DNA of 64,000 nucleotides, taken from NCBI GenBank assembly GCA_964006375.1, contig OZ023264.1, positions 15,572,225 to 15,636,224 of the forward strand, read 5' to 3'. Below, in pieces: positions 59,610-64,000 of this stretch. Positions within the stretch are counted from its first letter, which is position 1. Each line of letters starts with the position of its first letter. The notes beneath the pieces are model-generated. The model saw only the letters and a program-made list of their open reading frames with translations, made no database searches and was not told the origin of the DNA. The translations under genes and the position numbers were made by a program. Source of the DNA: Tillus elongatus (taxonomy: Eukaryota; Arthropoda; Insecta; Coleoptera; Cleridae).

Positions 59610-60825
59610 GGCTGGTTTAGAACTGATTTAATTAAATGTGTTAAGAGTAAACTTCCTGCGTTTATAAAGATACCGCAAAAGTTATAAACGAAACTTGTTT
59701 AGAATTAAGATTTATGACAGGCTCTCAATTTTCAGCCATATCAGCCTACTTTAAATTTTCAAGTAAATTATTAACATTTTTCCCTATCAACGTGGAGCTT
59801 CTTACCTGTGGTTTTATGAACGCAGGGACGCAAAGTAAGTAACTATAGAATGTTAAATAATAATTTATTAGTAAAATACCAAATGCTTATTGATAACAAA
59901 AATCAAAACGAACAACGAAAAATAAAGAAAATATTCAAATGTGCTGCCACCAACCGATACACATAACTCAGCCCGTTTAGTAAATGCTTTGTAGGCATTC
60001 TGAATATGTTGAATTGGAATACCGTAAATTGCCTCTCTCAACCTCAGTTTCAACAAATCAAGATCGTTGTTTAATGGAGCCGAGTAGACTTTCTGTTTGA
60101 GATAGCCCCATAAATAAAAGTCCATTAAGGTAAGATCGGGACTTCTGGGAGGCCAAGGTATTGGCCCATATCGACCAATCCACCGACTAGAAAATTCGCG
60201 ATCTAACTATTCTCGAACGATTCCTGTTGCATGTGCTGGGTGGCCGTCATGCTGAAAGTATGCTGTTTGGCTATCTTCTAGTGACATGTTATGCAAATGG
60301 TCTTGACGAATATTTTGCAGCATTTCCAGATAACTGTACTGGTTCATATTCCGCTCAAAAAAATATGGCCCAATTATCCCAGTGTAAGAAACAGCACACC
60401 AAACATTTACTTTTTTATGGCATTGTCTTCTGCAATTAACTTTATAATTTGGATTCTCCATAGACCAATGCCGTGCATTTTGAGAGTTTACCACACCATT
60501 AGTGGTGAAAGAAGATTCGTCCGAAAAAATAATACTTCTGCCAAAGTTTTGATTTTGTAGATATTGCTCGCCGTACCATAAACAAAAATCTAATCGTTTT
60601 GACTCGTCATTTTCTTCCAAAGTGTGTATAAGTTTTGCTTCGAAAGGTTTCACCTTGTTGGTATGATAAATTTGTTGCAAATGCGATTTACTAATATTGC
60701 CAATTTCTAATGCCCTTCTTCTTAATGATTATTTCGGAAAACGCCTAACAGAATACATAGCCAATGCAGCTGCAGCATTGTCTTCTTCATTTAGGTCGGA
60801 TTTTGTCTTCTTAACATTTGAAGAA
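59610..60825 (-). pseudogene. second DD41D-type transposase, single premature stop
   Basis: Reading down from about 60817: KKTKSDLNEEDNAAAALAMY (DNA-binding region), then an open frame 60680-60207 with FSDESSF (first Asp) and FQHDGHPAHA (second Asp). A TAG at about 60209-60211 replaces a probable Trp. After it, REFSSRWIGRYGPIPWP and SPDLTLMDFYLWGYL (third Asp) continue in frame to a stop at 59868. Spacing between second and third Asp is 41. It is clearly different from the 47957 family. The N-terminus is cut by repeat B at about 60826. CAGGCTGGTTTAGAACTG near 59611 may be its 3' end. Confidence 0.82.
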
Positions 60826-60895
60826 TTTTTTTTAATTCAAAATTCGGGATCTCCTCATTATGTGATTTTTTTAAAAGAAAATTCACTAAAAACAT
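60826..60895 (+). repeat. repeat B terminal fragment
   Basis: AATTCAAAATTCGGGATCTC, then the hairpin ending AAAATTCACTAA at about 60892. Confidence 0.75.
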
Positions 60896-61540
60896 AGTCC
60901 ATCCAAACCCTACACTTGTGACCCGTAACAGTGACTACATATATGTTTTGTAATTAAAATATTTAGTTTATGCATCCTTGATAATTACTATGAAGCGATG
61001 TATATATAATGTTTTTACACTATGTAACAAAAAAAAAACGTATAATTATCAACATTACATAAGTATATTATGTGTCTGCACAACAACAAATAAGTATTCT
61101 TTTGTGACGCATAGAAGCGCATGCATGACATTGGCTAAAAGAAGATGCACATTTTTCTGATATTTTTTTCTGTTGTTTCATTATTAATCACTAGTTCATT
61201 ATTTCTAACGTTTCCTGTTATTTGTGATCACATCTGTAATTTACGTGATTTAGACATGTTTAATTACCGACTAGTTCTCATCCAATCACATAACGTATCC
61301 GTTAATGCGTTGGTTGGTCGTATCGATGACTGGTTATTATTTTAATAAGTGTGCGTAATGTGTTACAGGTCGCAGAAAAAGTTATATGCACTAGGGTATT
61401 AACGAATGCATGCGGTGCTTTTTAAGGCGCTTTGAAAAAAAATAGAATCATATATATTCTGATGGATGCATTGAATAAATAATACAATATTGATTGTTTA
61501 TTGGTGAGACCGTACATTATCAGCACTTAAGAAAAAAACT
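60896..61540. other. no recognised gene
   Basis: AT-rich; short unrecognised open frames only. Confidence 0.5.
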
Positions 61541-61541
61541 C

Positions 61542-61857
61542 GGGACGCAGCAAGTGCGTTATGGTAGTGAATTTTCATAAAAATGTTTTTATTGCAAATA
61601 TGTGTTTTTCTTTTAATTTAAGAAAAGAGGCATCAATTTCGGTTACCAGTATAACCTATATAGTAAAAACAATGTGGCATGTTTCATCAAAATAACTTTA
61701 TTGTGTGAAAATGTACAAAAATTTCCAAAACTAAACTTAAAGTGTTCCCGGAAAAACTCGTTTCTTGGTCAACCTTATAGGTTAATAGCAAATTGGGCTA
61801 TACAAATATGAAGCATTTGATCAAAATTCGCTACCATAACGCACTTGCTGCATCCGG
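61542..61857 (+). repeat. TIR-bounded segment (MITE-like) within repeat B
   Basis: 316 bp with inverted ends of about 33 bp: GGGACGCAGCAAGTGCGTTA at the left and, on the other strand, GGATGCAGCAAGTGCGTTAT at the right. Same segment as 36057-36399. Confidence 0.7.
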
Positions 61858-62657
61858 AATTTCTTTTTTACAAACATGCATTATATTTCGATGGAAAATG
61901 CAAAAATGCAATAACATAAGGCGTGTTTGATTAAAAAAAAGAAAGAAAATTTGTATCACCGACGACTTTTGGGCCACCCTGTGATTGTAGAAATATTTTT
62001 TGAAGATGTAGCTCAAGACACCCTATAATTAATGTATAAAGATATTTTTCATATCTTGTATAATAACGGATATATTGAGCTTTATTGATTTTTTACGAAA
62101 ATTCGACAAAAATTATATACCATTAAACGATAAACTCTATAGCTAAAACTACTGCCCAGCATCAGAGAAAGCGTTTATTTGAAATGAATGTTCTGGAAAC
62201 ATTTTAGTAAATTGAAGGACAATGACGGTTGAAACTAAGACTTCAGGGTTTGTAAAACATTCTTCTTGACACATTTTCTTTCCAGAGCCCGTATTAGATT
62301 CACGTTATTTGCCTAAATGTTGCCGATTTTGACGTTTTATATCGCAACTTTGACGTTTTGAAGAAAACCCCAATTTATTTTTCTTTAAATGCCTATAACT
62401 TTTTTGTCTTTTGACCTACATAGCTAAATTTTGGTAGGTAACTTACCTATAAGGATGTAAACCCGCGTACCAAATTTGGTTGCCCTTACTTTGTTAGTTT
62501 CGAAGATATAATTTTTTTTCGAAATAAAACACAAAATTTTCCGGGAAAACCTGGGCAGATTTTCCTGGCTAACGAACTTATCCAAGCCATTTGCAAAAGG
62601 AATTTATTCACCAAATTTAAACAAAATCGGATCATTATTTTTTGAGTTATCGGTGTG

Positions 62658-62807
<150 letters not shown>

Positions 62808-63019
62808 ATATAAAAATTGAAACTGACCCCGGATATGTGTTCTGGGGGGCCTAATTAGCGCTCATTTGAAGAAATTTTTTCAAAATTCAAAAGTCGGGAT
62901 CTCCTCATTAGTGAATTTTTTTAAGAAAATTCACTAATAAAGAGAATTAGAAACACACTAAATATATAGGATAAGGATAAGGATTAATAAAAAATAAAGT
63001 GATGTGACATTTTAATAGG

Positions 63020-63265
63020 TCATCGATATCTAACAGTTCTGCAATACGATCTGCCCCACAAACAGAATCAGTTCTTTCCAACACGAAATAATTTGTGGTT
63101 TCAGCAATATGATGTGACCCCACACTATGCTTTATTGGTAATAAACTACTTGGATAATATTTTTCAAGCTTGAAGGAGAGGTCGAAGAGGATCTATTAAC
63201 TGGCTACCCACATCTCCAGATTTATCTCTTCTTGATCTTTTAATAGGAGATACTTAGAAAGTGAA
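63020..63265 (+). pseudogene. mariner/Tc1-like transposase scrap
   Basis: Broken reading LWFQQYDVTPHYALLVINYL (second-Asp block), then RRGRRGSINWLPTSPDLSLLD (third-Asp block), the DD41D-like pattern with a stop between. Old C-terminal remnant of a transposase different from the flanking DD41D copy. Confidence 0.6.
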
Positions 63266-63299
63266 GTATTCCAGAATAGACCACAAAAAATATGTAAAT

Positions 63300-63300
63300 A

Positions 63301-63374
<74 letters not shown>
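63300..63374. repeat. (AT)n microsatellite, ~75 bp
   Basis: Array immediately before the end of a DD41D element, replacing its first bases. Confidence 0.95.
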
Positions 63375-63375
<1 letters not shown>

Positions 63376-63377
<2 letters not shown>

Positions 63378-64000
63378 TGGCGCATTGAAAACGAAACAGA
63401 CCGATTTGCGTCCAGATAATTTTTTTTTAAGAAACGCTGAAACACGTCTATTTTAATATTGAGGGGGACATGTTTTGACATAAAACTCAACTTTGTCACA
63501 TCAACCCCTTAAGGGTGGTGATAACAACCCTTATATTTTAAATAGGGAACATGGGTCGATTTGCGCCGAGAGAATTTTTTTTTAGAAACGCTGAAACACG
63601 TCAATTTTAATATTGAGGAGGACATATTTTGACATAAAACTGAACTTTGTCACATCAACCCCTGAAGGGTGGTGATAACAACCCTTATATTTTAAATAGG
63701 GAACCTGGGTCGAGTGTTACATCATTTGAAAGCTCGTTCTTTTCTGAATTCAGCACATTTTTTTTTGGAACTTTTATCAACTCGTATAAAAATTATTAAC
63801 AGTTGGGGTTGCCAGAACGTATTTCATTTATTGTGATAAAAAATGCATCAATTAGTCATTTTTTCGTTAAAAAAAAAACTAAAAAACAAAACCAAACGTT
63901 CAAAAATGTGTTTTCAGTTAAGTAAGTGTTCAAATTGTTGACCACCAGCTTCCATACAAAAGTATAAATTTTGTTCAAAACGAGCTCTGACATTCTGAAG
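63376..64000. mobile_element. DD41D mariner-like transposon, copy 5, cut by window edge
   Basis: End GGTGGCGCATTGAAAACGAA at 63377. The first ~180 bp of the end region are duplicated in tandem (63376-63555 and 63556-63730, restarting at GGGTCGATTTGCGCCGAGAG). It then continues as in 47957-49856. Confidence 0.85.
63914..64000 (-). CDS. DD41D transposase C-terminus (partial)
   Basis: On the minus strand, from the window edge to the TGA at 63914-63916, the frame gives LQNVRARFEQNLYFCMEAGG and QQFEHLLN, the conserved C-terminus of this transposase family. Whether the rest is intact cannot be seen. Confidence 0.7.
   Translation of the reverse strand, partial: LQNVRARFEQNLYFCMEAGGQQFEHLLN

Overview
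The window looks like AT-rich, intergenic sequence from a large insect genome. Evidence for an arthropod: every recognisable protein belongs to an animal mobile element typical of insects (Ty3/gypsy, Penelope, CR1/Jockey-, RTE-, I- and R2-type LINEs, mariner and Tc1 relatives, tRNA-derived SINEs), and the LTR promoter has a TATA box followed by an arthropod-type TCAGT initiator. A leaf beetle such as Diabrotica is my guess from the mix of elements; nothing here proves it. I see no complete host gene. The best host candidate is a short secreted-peptide exon at 28889-29014.

Layout. 1-930 holds a decayed LINE endonuclease (minus). 1392-6233 is the best-preserved element: a Ty3/gypsy retrotransposon with 745-bp LTRs that look identical, ATAT target duplications and one open pol frame, but no gag or protease. 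Its LTR carries a heat-shock-element array just upstream of the TATA box. 7097-9450 holds a hammerhead-like relic and a 5'-truncated Penelope element. 9990-13158 holds LINE scraps, a dead Tc1 and a dead mariner. 14143-16926 and 20975-22195 are RTE-type LINEs, with a DD41D mariner-like element (18656-20457) between them. 23226-25612 is a longer Penelope element (minus). 17140-18655 and 26690-28605 are two parallel copies of a non-coding repeat (repeat A). 29669-31062, 47957-49856, 53442-53997 and 63376-64000 are further copies of the DD41D family, the 47957 copy being nearest to intact. 33565-36640 is a nested structure that fixes the ends of a second non-coding repeat (repeat B), whose second full copy is at 61541-62941. 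39510-41160 and 57225-58345 are I-type LINE tails with RNase H. 42195-43550 and 52525-53440 are CR1/Jockey-type LINE fragments. 45289-46917 is a palindrome made of LTR and repeat A pieces. 51475-52172 and 54000-55420 are two R2-type LINE pieces in opposite orientation, the second carrying two SINEs with clear target duplications. 58407-58710 is a ~304-bp insertion flanked by 15-bp direct repeats that contains a hammerhead ribozyme motif.

How the parts relate. Almost all elements are truncated, frameshifted or lack catalytic residues, so this is a graveyard with a few recent arrivals (the gypsy element and the SINEs). Fifteen (AT)n arrays of about 65-150 bp punctuate the window; at least seven lie at the same internal position of repeat B, so they travelled or grew inside a mobile repeat. 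The gypsy LTRs sit at ATAT sites, once inside such an array. Several unrelated non-coding repeats end in one shared motif (GCAGCAAGTGCGTTATGGTA, continuing GYGAATTTT), which suggests mobilisation by a common machinery not present here.
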